Made by a program: the position numbers and the translations under genes | Notes under the pieces: generated by a model | The model's database searches: none | Told to the model about the DNA's origin: nothing | Seen by the model: the letters and a program-made list of their open reading frames with translations, nothing else | Shown here: piece after piece, positions 34,255 to 46,243 of the stretch | How positions within the stretch are numbered: position 1 is the stretch's first letter | How the letters are laid out: every line of letters starts with the position of its first letter | DNA from: Lojkania enalia | Taxonomy: Eukaryota > Ascomycota > Dothideomycetes > Pleosporales | NCBI GenBank assembly: GCA_010094045.1 | Contig: ML986585.1 | Location: 441,472 to 505,471 of the forward strand | Length of the DNA: 64,000 nt | Reading direction: 5' to 3'

Positions 34255-37200
34255 TCAATCTTCCCAGTCCGGGTTCTGTAGAATATAGTCAGCATCCATC
34301 TAGACACATAAAATCCGCACAAACTGGTAATAAAAAAGGGGGAAAGGGGAGAGGGTGGCGGGTGGTACGGGATTGGGGTGTCATGCACATACCTTTCGGA
34401 GAATAACCACCCCCTCAAGCACATTACTGAGGCTCAAGTACTTTTCATCCTCCAGCTCCGCCCTTTCTCCATAGCTGAGCAGCACTGGCGTGCTCTGCGT
34501 CTGCCACCCTGTAATCGTCTTAGGCCTGCCCGCCTGCCCCACGATATCCACCGCCTGCCCAACCCGCACATTGACTGTCAGTGGCTTCAGATCCTCATCT
34601 AGGGTAATGAGGAACCGCGGCGAGATTGCCGTCGCGAGGAAGTATAGCAGGTAATGAGAGTCGCCAAGGATGAACTGCTTAGCATCGATAAGGGAGACGA
34701 GCACGGTGAGGAGGCCGGCGGCTGCGACTCTTGACAAGACCTGGCGGTCGGTATGGAAGGGATTTACAGATAGGGTGCCTTTGCCCATGTGTAGAAGACC
34801 CTGAGCAATGCGGACCATGAAGAGCGCGTTCGGGTCGCGGTGATAGTAGCTTGCCAGTTGTCGTAGTAGCTGCGCAAGACGAGCATTGTTCGTGCCGGCG
34901 CCGACAAGACCCATGGCAAAGATAGCGTTGATAGCAACATCGTTGTCATTATCGTGAGAATATCGTGAAAGTGTGTCGTAGACCTTCATCTGGGGGTTGC
35001 TTGGGCTGATAAGACCCATGGCCAAGGGAACAGCCTTCCTAATGTTCGCTTCGCCATAGTGCATCAAGTGACCGAACGTCCTTAGGATCATGTCCTGGCC
35101 GATATCCTCACCCATGGCGACTAATGACAGGCCAATAACGGCGTAGGCCTGGAGCAATTCATCACCCTTCTTCTCCTCACTATCCTCCTCGATATGCTCA
35201 TTGCAGATGTGAAGCAACTGCTGAATCTTGAGTACCGCGCCGGTACCCGCCCAAGCACATACTTCAGTGAGGACGGATGTAGGCTTCGACATGGGGTGAT
35301 CGAGAGCCTTGAGTGTCTCAAGAATGACTTCCACCTCTTCCTGCTGACCGAAGAAGAGGAGAGCAAGGCCGAGAGCCATGAAGCGAGTCCACTTGTCCTT
35401 GAGCTGCTTCGACCGATCCTCATCCATAAGTGTGTTTAACAGCGCATCAGTAACATCGCCATTAGCAGACCCAACGAAAATCAAACCGAGAGCGAGAGCT
35501 GCCATGGCCGAAAGCTGCATGTCGAGATTTGTGTCACTAACGATGGGAAGGAGAAGCTCGAGGAGGTCATCCTTATTCGATCCGGCATAAGCCAGGCCTA
35601 GGCCCATGATCGAGCCCATGCGAATATTGAGGTTCTTATGTGCAAGATTATCCTCATCACCGAGCAGAGCCAGAGCGGGATCCGACTCCATCCGTACTCC
35701 CGAATTGAAGATGCCGGTAGCAAGCATAGCACCAGCCTTAAGGATATCCTCATCTACATTGGTGTAGGGATCCATCTTGTCCAAGCCAGCTTCTACATCC
35801 CAGAGCAGAAGCATACCAAGAGAAGCAGCAGTAGACATCATGCCCTCATCTTTGGTCTTCCAGACCCAACTGTTCTTGCTATCCGAGCTGAGCATTAGCT
35901 TGTCGTTTCCGAAACCAGCGTTAACAAAAGCGTTCACAAAGGCAGAGGCAAGATTATGCCTGTGGGAGTCGGTATTGGTCAGGCCCGCCGTCCTGCTGCT
36001 CTCGAGGTGTGTCTTATAGATGTCATCAGGGGTCTTGGGGTCAAGAATGTTGAGCTCCTTGCCAAGCGCTTTGAAGTGATCCGGCAACCGTGTGTTGTTC
36101 AAGCACTCCTGAAGCTCTGCGTCCTCATCGTCCGACACATCGAACCATATTCGCTGTCGGGCGATAAGGAAAGCCATTTGCCGCCTGATTGCCTTGTCCT
36201 CCGTGGAATTGAATGTCTCTTCAATCAAATCCCGGTCGTTCAACCGTATGGCTAGGACGACTGCTTGTGTGTACTGATTATATTTCCGGTAGATCTGATA
36301 TGCTGTGCGGATGAACTTGTCGTTGTCGGGATACGTCAACAACGGCACGGTGCTGACCATATACAAACAGACCCTTCCATACGTATCCTCATCCAAATAC
36401 TGCTCAATCTGGTCAATCATCTCCAGCTCAGAGAGGATATCCACCGCGTCAGCCTCCGCATTGTGCTTCAAGAAGAACGGTACGAGCGTCAGGGCGAGAT
36501 CGGTAATATCGTCGGTCGATTTATCATCGTTCAATCGGTTCTGGAATTCCCGGCCAATCTCAAGAGCGAGATGGCGCATATATTCGTGTCCCCAGGAACC
36601 GAGGTCTGTCGATGGCGCTTGGAGACGGTACTTCAAGCAATCGAGGCGGTCTTCATCGGAGTATGTCATACCAAGCACAGAAAGCATATCAGCGAACGAC
36701 GTCTGCCATAATCAGCATCTCAAAGTCATTAATACCACTCCCTCACGCATACCTTGTCATCTCCAGGCGGCCACGATTCGTAGGCCTTTTCCAGCGCCTC
36801 GTAATGTGGTCTTAAGAACTTGAGTGGCTTTGGCACGGCCGTCATGGACGACGTTGACGTCTTGATGAAGTTCTTTATCTGCTCGAGGGCGGGTTTGTAG
36901 AGGCTGGTATCCGGCTCCTAGACATGGGATCAAGGTCAGTACAAGCTGCAGGCACGCAAGACATGCATTCAAGAGGACAACGCACCAGTAACCGCTCGAC
37001 GAGCATGTCGAGTTCGCTCTTAAGCTGCTGGTCCTCCTCGCTCAGATCCTCTATACTATTCCATCAGCATATGTCTAGTATAGCAAGCTGTAGCAGCGGT
37101 CCCCTAGGAAACATACCGGCCGGTGGTGCTCCCTTCTTGTCATCTGCTATAGGCTTCCCATCCTTGTCGAGTTTGACGTCTTTCTCCTTCTTCTCAGCAT

Positions 37201-37267
37201 CGACATTCACAGCCTTTCCCTTCCCCTTATCGGCGGCCGTAGGCTTCTTCTCATCTTCCTTTGCCAT
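34255..37267 (-). CDS. RPN1: 26S proteasome regulatory subunit RPN1
   Basis: Five exons on the minus strand (37267-37117, 37050-36986, 36917-36753, 36702-34393, 34275-34255) encode 903 aa. The N-terminus is Lys/Glu-rich and disordered (1-50), followed by [20 protein letters not shown]. The large exon carries the helical toroid of proteasome/cyclosome (PC) repeats, about residues 400-770. Examples are [61 protein letters not shown] and [20 protein letters not shown]. The last seven-codon exon gives the family end RKNPDWED. RPN1 (PSMD2) is a base subunit of the 19S particle that docks ubiquitin-like shuttle proteins (Rad23, Dsk2) and Ubp6. The final tiny exon is needed for the conserved C-terminus; reading through the donor gives RKVCA instead. 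It is transcribed divergently from RIO2, with a 335-bp shared upstream region. Confidence 0.96.
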
Positions 37268-37602
37268 GGTGCTTACAAACAGAAGCTAGGGCAGGCGGCG
37301 AAGTGCGTCGGGAATACGTCGACGAGGGAGCGGAAATCCGAAGCAGTAGTCGAAATGTTCGCCCGGATATAGAATATTGGAATTAGGGGGGAGAGAGTGT
37401 GGTGAGAGCGGGGTGGAGGATTGGTGGTATGTTGATGAGATTGTTGCCGGCGAGGTCGACGAAAGCTCCATGCGTGGACCACCGACGCCAAGTCTTCCGC
37501 CGCAGATCAGAAGCTTCGAGTTCAAAAATATTCCACTGAGCAACGGTCGCCTATTGCAGTATCCAGCACAACACATCGCAGAAGCCCAAAAATACCGCTA
37601 GA
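37268..37602. promoter_or_regulatory. shared divergent promoter region of RPN1 and RIO2
   Basis: Only 335 bp separate the two start codons, so both promoters must lie here. No PACE-like proteasome element (GGTGGCAAA) was recognised on reading. Confidence 0.5.
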
Positions 37603-38933
37603 ATGAAGCTGAATATTAAGAACATCCGGTATCTCACTCCGGACGACTGGCGCGTCCTAACTGCTGTACGTGCTCCATTCCTGCGCCCCGCACACAGAGG
37701 ACTAACAGCTGATGGAGACACGAACAGGCCGAGATGGGCAGCCGGAACCATGAAGTCGTGCCCACGCCTTTAATATCGCAAATAGCTTCCCTCCGCTCCG
37801 GTGGCGTGCAGAAATGCATATCCAACCTCGCAAAAATTGGCCTCATCGCCAAAGTCAAGAACGCAAAATACGACGGCTACCGCCTAACGTACGGCGGACT
37901 GGACTACCTGGCGCTGCATACCCATACAAAAGCTTCCACTGTATACTCGGTTGGCAATCAGATTGGCGTGGGGAAGGAGTCTGATATTTTCGTCTGCGCG
38001 GACAACGCTGGGAGACAGCTGGTATTGAAGATCCACCGCCTCGGCCGCATATCCTTCCGCACCGTCAAGTCCAACCGCGACTACCTACGGAATCGGCAAT
38101 CTGCATCCTGGATGTACATGTCCCGTCTCGCTGCGCTGAAGGAATTCGAGTTTATGAAAGTGTTGCGGAGCGAAGGGTTTCCCGTCCCTGAGCCCATTGG
38201 CCAGAACCGACATACCGTCGTCATGAGCCTCGTGGACGCATTCCCCATGCGACAAATCTCCAAGGTCGGCGATCCCGCCGGCTTATACGCTGAGCTCCTC
38301 GCGCTCATCGTCAAACTGGCGCAATATGGCCTTATCCATGGCGACTTCAACGAGTTCAACATCCTGATTGAAGAGAAGACCGACGAGGCGACTTCAACCG
38401 TCACGCTGATCCCCACAATTATCGACTTCCCGCAAATGGTATCCATCGACCACGCCAACGCCGAGTACTACTTTGACCGAGACGTGGACTGCATCAAGCG
38501 CTTTTTCTCCCGCCGTTTCGGCTTCACAAGCGACGAGCCAGGTCCGTTCCTCCGTGACTCGATAAAGACCATCAAAAAGCGCTTAGACGTCCAAGTCGAA
38601 GCCTCAGGCTTCAGCAAGAAGATGGCCAAAGCGCTCGACACCTACATGAAGGAGCACGGCGTAGATGGCGACGCCGGCGAAGCCGAACGAGATCAGGACG
38701 AGGATAGCGGCGACGACCACACCGAACTCAGTCCTGCAAATCAACATGTCGACGATGTGGAGGAGCCCCAGAGCCATGGATTCACAAACGAAAATCTCCC
38801 AAACGATCTCCCTTCCCAAATGACAATTCTAGACATCCGAGACACGGACCCATTCCCATCCCTCACCGACATCAAACCCCCGCCACTCCTCTCCACGAAA
38901 GCCGCGAAGGTTAAAGCTGGCTGGTCCATCTAA
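37603..38933 (+). CDS. RIO2: serine/threonine protein kinase RIO2 (40S ribosome maturation)
   Basis: Two exons (37603-37665 and 37728-38933; intron 37666-37727, GTACGT...ACAG) encode 422 aa. Exon 1 starts MKLNIKNIRYLTPDDWRVLTA, the conserved RIO2 N-terminus, and continues into the winged-helix domain (AEMGSRNHEVVPTPLISQIA...). The kinase domain starts at VGKESDIFVC (about 97-106), with the ATP Lys in LVLKIHRLGR. The catalytic loop is LIHGDFNEFNILI (Asp about 228), and the metal-binding Asp is in IIDFPQMVS. The C-terminal third is acidic and disordered. RIO2 is an atypical kinase/ATPase that acts on pre-40S particles in late cytoplasmic 20S rRNA processing. The start at 37603 is fixed by the conserved first exon; starting in exon 2 would remove part of the winged helix. 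Confidence 0.96.
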
Positions 38934-40270
38934 CTTGACCTACTTTCTCCTTCCCACCTTCCAGCGATACCCCCCATTCCAACTCCCATTCCCCTTCAAG
39001 CCCTCCAAAAAGGTCCATAGAATTGCTTAGCAATAGCTACAGGCACACCATACCTATCTCTAGCTAGATAGAAATAATGATATCCAACCATCATTTCCTT
39101 CCCTATTCCTATCCAATCCCCATCTATATAACCCAGAAATCTCACCCCAACTTCCCACGTCCCAAGCTACCCCCAAATTCCCGCTTAATCTCAAGCAACC
39201 AAGCAACTGGTGGGCTAGTGACCCCTACAAGCGAGCTTCGCTATTGCACAATCTCCTAATTTCACAATTTTAATTTAAAAAAAAAAAAACCTCCCTTTTT
39301 TTTTTTTTTTGGGAAAATTGTGTGAAAACCCCGACGCGAAGCGAACCTAAACGAATGAGTGACCATCAACCAGAACCGCTAGCCCGGTCTATCTATCCCA
39401 TAGCGTGAAACTCCCTATCTACCGAGCAGAGGTGACAGGTAAAACCTCTCTATTCTAAGGAAAAAATATTTTTTTTTTTAAAAAAAAATTTTTCTTTAAT
39501 AGATTTGAGCCCAAGTATTACGACAGGTGCATAGCAAGTAAGGAACTCTATTTTGCTACTCTTGCTGCTGGTACCAGACATGTAACCCAGGAAGAAGGCT
39601 AACATATCGACAACTATCGGCGCTACATACGCTTTCCTCCGATACTCCTGTTGACGACACATCACCCTTATCTGAAGCTGTCCGCCACCAATATTGCCTC
39701 TCTCCATTGCCCTCTTAACTATTATGTACCGCTTCCAACCCCCAAATCCTAAAATATGCATCGTGCTTTTGCAGCGCCGGTCTTTGAGTCATTAAGCGCC
39801 GACAACCAAGGAAACCACCCATACTAACTACGAACGAAACCACACACTAACAGGAAGAAAGCCCGACGTTTTCGATTAAAGAAAATTCCGGAAATAAGGA
39901 AACAGGCCAAAGGAGTGGGCAGATGTTGTCTGAAAATGTGGTTAAGATGTTGAGTCTGGCCAGAAAGAGAATTATGTAATCTCTAAGAAAAGAAAGAGAT
40001 GGACGAAAATGTCTGGCCACGTTCATAGCGGTCGACCAATGACGAAGGGAATTTTGAAACAGAAACCGAACCAAGGATGGTGTACATCATGTCGCTCGTA
40101 CCTGTCTGGAGCTAAAACACCAAATAGTAAGAGTGGTGGCAGCCAAGATATTTCCAGTGGCATAAGTATGTCGATGAAAATAGAGCATATGTAAAGAATA
40201 GGCCGTACAGGAAGGCATCCGAAAACCATAGTCAGATAGCATAGGCTGGCGGTTGATTCGGTCCACAAGA
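38934..40270. other. convergent intergenic region of RIO2 and the RRM gene
   Basis: Both 3' ends point into this 1.3-kb region. No gene is supported: the short minus-strand frames (39450-39761, 39847-40074) lack motifs. The region contains a long A/T palindrome at 39260-39327 and a second A/T tract at about 39463-39494. Confidence 0.45.
39260..39327. repeat. A/T hairpin with extended inverted repeat
   Basis: TTTCACAATTTT at 39260-39271 is mirrored by AAAATTGTGTGAAA at 39314-39327, and a run of 13 A (39277-39289) faces a run of 15 T (39296-39310) across a CCTCCC spacer. Together these can fold into one long hairpin. It could be a MITE remnant or terminator-like structure between convergent genes. 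Confidence 0.7.
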
Positions 40271-42313
40271 CTATTCATCTCGAGGAGCGATTCGGCCAGG
40301 GGAAACAGAACCGTCTTCCGCCTTGACTGGCGTAGCGGGGTTGGTCTTGATTTCAACCCCATGCTCAGGATCATCGTGTTCGACTTTAATCCCACCCTGC
40401 ATGGCAGTGGGAGCCATGGTATTCATTCCAGAGCGTGACATGCCAAGGGTGGATGGAACTGCCGGTGCCCATGTTGCTCGAAAGCGATTCTGTTGTTGCG
40501 GGAAGGGCGGAGGGTTGCTACACGGAAATCAATGAAGGAAATGCAAAAATTAGATGGAGGGGTACTTACACTTGACCCTGGAGGAACAGCTCGAACTCGT
40601 TGGCTGCATTTTGTTGGTCTGGAGACATGGTGAGGTATCGATCCGGTGCGCCCTGTGCCCGAGCCTGAGCTACACCGACTTCGTACTCGGCAGCACGAAA
40701 TACCCGGCCAGCTGCAGTCTGTTGCTTGAGCATCTTTTGTTCGTGGGTGTCTGAGTAGCGGATTTGAATGAGGTGTTCCTCTTCGCTGCCAGACTTGGAA
40801 ACGGGAGTATTGTTGAACTTTCGAATTACCTCCTCACAGATCTCGCGCGTCTCGAAGCTAGCTAGGGTCAATGACTTAATCGAGCGAGAAGGCTATTAAG
40901 CATCATACCGAGCGAAACCAACGCCGCGGCCGTTACCTGCATTGTCGCGGAGGATCTTGCTAGAGCAGACCTTGTGAGGTGCGAAGATTGCACCGAGCTC
41001 CTGTGCAACGATCAGCGAGTCTCCATTGGATAGTATGGGGGCACAGTTGGTAATCGTACATGCTCATTCATGTTCTTGGGTATGTTTGATACGTAAAGAT
41101 TGGTATTGTGCTCGTCTGAGAATTTCTTGAGCTTCGAGTAGAAGGATTCCTAGAAAGCATTAGGATTGCATAAAATCCATTGGCAAGGGATAACTTGCCC
41201 TAGCGAAGCTGACTTCATATCCTAGGTAGTGGAACCCTCGGATGCAGTTCTCAGCATCTTCGAAGTTGTGGTATTTGATGAAACCGAAACTGACAAGATG
41301 TATTAGCAAAATTCGTGGCACTAGTGAGAGTCAAGGCGGCCGTACCCTTTACAGAGATTCGTCTTCATGTCTATGATGGACTTCGAGCTCTGGATGTCTC
41401 CGAATCGCTTGCCCCAGGCGTGAAGCATCTCGTCGGTCGTCTCCGGGAGCAAGCCTCGTATGTACACATTTGTCTCGCCCGACTTATTTTCAAGGCTTCG
41501 ATCAAGGGGCTTGTGGGGCGAGTTGGGTGCAGGGATGGCTCGCGGGATCGGTGGCTCCTTGTTCAACAAAGCCAGCAAGTGCGGTGCAAGAGTAGGCATA
41601 CTCTGCGCCTTTGGCAGGGGAGCAACAAGTTGGTAGGGGTGGCCTAGCTGTGAAGGCGACGGGGTTGCGCTGTTACTGTAGACGCCGCTTGGAGAACGAT
41701 CCATGATGGCTGTTCCAGCACCATAACGATAGACACCGGTGCTAGTATAAGGAGTTCCTGGAATGTCATTTTCGTTGGATGAGACCGAGTCCCGCCTCGG
41801 GGTCATCAAAGAGGGCACATCTCCGGAAGACACGCGGCTAGCCCAGCCCTGTGCCATAGGACTATCTACCATCGCTTGGCCATACTGATAGGCGGCCTGT
41901 GGAACGTAGGCTCCGGCGTGACTGTACATACCTGCGGAATGGGATTGCTGCTGATTAGCACCAGGCATGACTTGGTACATCGGGCTCAGGACATGCTGAT
42001 TAGGAACCCACAGGCCCTGACCCTGTGTCAAAGGAAGTCCAGTGTACTCAGAGGAGTTGGCAGACGCCATGGACCCTGCGGACTTATTTGTGCCGGAGGA
42101 CCCATAGGAAGCATGGAGATTCATTGCGCCCATGTTGCTGGCAAGATTCTGCATGTTTTCTCCGATGTGCGGAGATACCGGGAGACCTCGAGGTAGGTAT
42201 TGAGCTGTGCCATGGCCCTGGAGAGGCTGGCCGTAGTGGTTTAACATCCCATTCGGGCCCTTGTATCCGGTAGCGGATGCCGAATAGTTGTTCTGTCGTC
42301 GATCGGTTGTCAT
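40271..42313 (-). CDS. two-RRM RNA-binding protein, RBMS/MSSP-like, with an apparent one-base frameshift
   Basis: The proposed exons on the minus strand are 42313-41346, 41289-41198, 41149-41060, 41000-40909, 40857-40570 and 40517-40271, about 591 aa once the frameshift is bridged. The N-terminal 260 residues are Ser/Gln/Tyr-rich and disordered. RRM1 begins ETNVYIRGLLPETTDEML and continues KGFGFIKYHNFEDAENCIRG. RRM2 begins NTNLYVSNIPKNMNEHELGA and continues GRGVGFARFETREICEE. Tandem RRMs after a low-complexity head match fungal relatives of human RBMS/MSSP proteins, which bind single-stranded DNA or A/U-rich RNA. Inside RRM1 the frame breaks: the text has CCC at 41220-41222 where the continuation to YEVSFAR needs CC. 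The next intron (41150-41197) begins GC rather than GT and is needed to reach ESFYSKLKKFSD. The ATG at 42313 is the first in frame. The exact cellular role is not assigned. Confidence 0.82.
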
Positions 42314-45300
42314 AGCGGAGGCTGGTAAGACCGTATTCTCGTCGATAGCGAACAAATTGAGAGCAAGCCGAGAGACTTGGACGAGCAATGCTGGTTCGAG
42401 TAGCGAGAGGAAAGGCAGATAATGCTTCTGGAAATGAAGAGAGTCGGGGCCGGCCGGAATTGTCGGGAGGCTGGCCGAGGCCGTGGGAAAGAGTCTACGA
42501 AGCGTAGTGCGAGGAAGGAAACGATTTTTTGAGATGAAGTGGAAATGCGAGTGCTATGTGGGAGGAAAAGTCAGCGATTAGCTCAAAATGGGACTATTGC
42601 CTGGGGCTAAGGTGGTGAACTAGGAGAGAGAGAGGAAGACGAGGAGAAGGGTGAAAGTGAAAAGTGCTTTGAAAACGCTGAAAACTTTGAAAACGTGAAC
42701 GAGGAATATTGATGCCGCGTGACGTCCGGATCAAATCCGGCAGAACGGCACGCGAGCACTACGGAGGGGAAGAGAAATGGAGGAGCTCAGCCGACTTACT
42801 GAGTCGAATATGTCAAACTTTGCAATGTGCGGGACTGGTAGTGACTTGACTCCAAAGCTGTAGGCAGTACGTCAGAGTAGTGAGAGGAAATGATGTTGAT
42901 CGAGAAGAGAGAACGCACCTGTGAAAAGCTACAAAGAATGTGGCCACTGATGCGTATTGGTGAGAAAGAAGTTTGTGGTGAGGAAGAGGAAGAACCAAGC
43001 GAGACGATGAGAGAGGGATTTTGTCCTGGGGGTGCACCGGCCCAAGACGGCGGGCGAGGAAGGCGCGGGCGAGGTGAACAAGGTGAAGAGCGCTCTTCAG
43101 TAAACAGTCGTAGGCCTGCCCGCCTTCCCACCGCATTCGGCCGTTGCAGGGAGAGTTCGAACGATGAAGCTGGGAAACGATGAGAGGGCAAGCTCACCTT
43201 CCTAACAATCTGCTTTGTCCAAGGAATAGCAATCAGGTATACCAAATACAGTGGGTAGTAACGATGCTCCGGCGATGGCTACGGGCAGGTCGGTCTCCAG
43301 ACGGCTTCGAGCAACAGCCCTCCTCAGTTATATAATATTGCGGAAGAGCTGTTTCAATATCAATGTCTGTCTTTGCTTGCGGGAAGAAATCTGCAGTGCG
43401 TGTGCTTCATTGTCGACTCGCCGGGAGACGTGCTGCTTTAATATCGTTGCTGCAGAGTGCGCTGCAGGCGGATGTACACTGGCCAGGGATACAGATAGCC
43501 GCGTCCCTCCAGTGAACTGCGGGCAGTGCGAGGTCACATCGGTCGTGCACTCAGCTTGCGCCCACTTATGCCCCTCTGAGACGAGCGTGTAGCTCTCTTC
43601 CTCAACATATAGACGCCACGGCCTGCAATCAGGCTTCTATCGGGGGGGGAATCGCAACGGCGGCCGGTCCTCTGCAACGGTGAGTGCAGCGGCTACAGCG
43701 CCCTTGCAGTAGGGCTGAGGCGGAGAGAGCGCATCCATGGCTAGTTCCTCGACTACCTAGGTACGCAGCAAAGCAAAGCACTAGCCGTCTATGCCCGGCA
43801 GAGTGCTACAGGTTCCAAAAGGTGGTCGTGGATTCCGGGACCTGTCATTTCTGCATCCTCCGCTTTGCCCATCGTACAGCAGCTGTACCAAGCTGGAAAT
43901 AGCCCCCGCTTCCTCTGCATCATACAGCAATCTTGCCATCCGCGGACGAGCCGCTGGTTGCAGCTCGTAGTAGCCGTTATTAGTACAGTTGGGCGGTCGA
44001 GATTCTCGAGGACAACATCGCACATGCCCCACGCCTGCACTCAACCCCCATCAGATGACTCCGCAGTCATCTCCACAAGCCGTCGCCTCGACGTAGCCCT
44101 AAATGCTTGTCAGCTTCCTCAAAAAAGCGAATGAATTTTTGCTCTATCGATAGCGACAACTGGAGAAGTAAGGACATGTTCCATGATCTGTCAACCTCTT
44201 TCCAGCCTCTAGTTACTTGGAAAAAGGATGGTTACCACTTCCAGAGACATTGAGCGGCGGGCGCACTTGTGCATCGCTCAGGTACCTGCAAGTGGAAAAA
44301 ATGGTATGGCCATGGAATTCAACTGCTCTTGCGGCGAATCGGTTTCTAGAACCAGTCCGTAGTCTGACACAGAAACCAACCGGGCGAGGTCCCTAACCAG
44401 ACCTGCCTTTCCTCTCACTCGACGGCGCTGCAAAACAGCGCTGCAAAATGCCATTTGAAGCAGCGTCCGGGAAATTGTGTGACGGATAGAGCTGCTTTGA
44501 GTGAGGTCTACTTCTTCGCGTACTCCGTACGCGTAACCCGGAGATCATCATTGTATCACAAAAATCTTTTCGCGGCTGGCCCAAAAATTTATCATCTTCT
44601 GAGACATGGAATGGCCGGAAACGAAGCTTCCCGTGGGAGGGGAGATGTTGACTGCCGAAAAATGCACCTTCTGGAAGACATGTAGAAATTCGGTGGCGTC
44701 CCCGCACTATACATATGGACAGAATCGTTCATGATAGACGGAGAAATTGGCCGATCAATCGCTTGGCGCTACCTATAATACAAGTTCAATTTAGCCACTG
44801 GTGTCGTGTATGCTGTGCATCGTGGGCGCCGCATGCCATTCCCGCTCATACCGTTCAACTAATATGTGGATTCACGTCGGATCTTCAGTTTTAGTGGCTG
44901 TGGCTGTTCAATGTAACTAGGCTCACCCTTAGACCTGGGATCCGGGTCAATTGGATTTGGCTCATGGCTCAAGAAAGGGTTGAGTATTTCGCCTCCTAAC
45001 TATCAGGAATCGACTAAGGTTACACAAAGCTTCGGCACCAGTTCATTGAATATTTGTCCGGAATCTGGAGAGTCTGCCGTCTTGGTATGATCTTCGGGCT
45101 TTGAACACGGCAATGGAAATGTGCATATTGTGAGACGCGTGGGATATATCAATCTCATGCCTCGACAAACGCTACCCTGCAAGCAACGGTCTGCGATGTT
45201 CGATGACAAATACAGACCCATGCAGATGGCAGGGGGTCCCGATAGAATGGTATGCGGCCTGGTGCTGGAAACGTACCTGGTTTATCTTTAACCGATTCTT

Positions 45301-46243
45301 GAAATATATATCCATTTCGGTGCTCGCTTTTACCATGCCACATTTCAACTGCGCTCCTCGAGTTCCACAGGGCAATCTATACCGCCTTCCCCGTCCATCG
45401 TTCCTATGTGGCAACATTACCAGGTTAGGTGCAGGTGGCCGGCATAAAAGTTATTTGATGATTTTCGAAATGTGAGAAGTGAGAGGTCACTTTTGGGATA
45501 ACGATGGCTGGCCTAGCGAAGTCAGGCTCAAGCCTCCCAGAATGCCGAGACGGGTTCATACATACGTCAAGGGCTGCCTCATCCCCATCGCTTGGAAATT
45601 GATGCGCAGAAAGCCTCCTAACTTTCTTTTTCAATCCCGGCTCTTCGCTTCCATGTCCGCCATCGCCCACTCTTCAAATACGCAACGATAGGCTCAAGCC
45701 CCGAAAAATGCCGAGGCGGGTCCATACATATATGTTCTAGGCTACCTCATGCCACGAAGCTGAGCATGGCATTGAAGCAATAGCCCGAGTCTATCGGAAA
45801 CCCTTTAATATCGGTAGTTGCCCTCAATGTTGTACTAAGAATCTTCGGCGGGGTGAGGTTATTCGCTAACCTGTTTAGTTACTAATCCGCACCATAGCGT
45901 TAGCAAAATAGGGACAACATCACGCTTTCTATATGATTCGTTCGCTAATAAATTCCAAGGTTCGTTCTCGTCTATAAAGTCACGCCTCAAATAAGAGCAG
46001 AGAATCGAACATATCGCCTACAAAGCGTCAAAATACCGACACATACCATGCAATCTTGATCCATGATCCCTTCCCTTCTTCCTTCCCTTGTCGCTTTCTC
46101 AACTTGCACGTTGCCCTCCTCTCAACCTGGCTCCGCTCCGCGCCATCTACCCACCGCGCATCGCATAGATTTAACAAGATCGAACGCCATACAATCTACC
46201 CACCGCAAAAATGCTAAATTCAAAGAGACCAAAAGAACGCCGA
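42314..46243. other. long intergenic region with no recognised gene
   Basis: The part nearest the RRM gene (42314-43250) is purine-rich and probably its promoter and 5' UTR. From 43250 to 46243 there are only short frames without motifs on both strands. A locally duplicated segment lies at 45524-45753. Confidence 0.45.
45524..45753. repeat. local direct duplication (two diverged units of about 63 bp)
   Basis: Unit 1 (45524-45585) and unit 2 (45690-45753) both begin AGGCTCAAGCC. They share AATGCCGAG, CGGGT, CATACAT and a block resembling GGCTGCCTCATGCC in order, with many substitutions. The units are 166 bp apart, start to start. The origin is unknown; the frames are not conserved. Confidence 0.55.

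Noticed and set aside
34381..36823. Several plus-strand open frames of 66-172 codons opposite RPN1.
   Set aside because: They are antisense shadows of the RPN1 coding sequence, whose repeats and exon borders are clear.
42796..43245. A 149-codon minus-strand frame upstream of the RRM gene.
   Set aside because: Ser/Pro/Leu low-complexity translation of a pyrimidine-rich leader; more likely promoter and 5' UTR.
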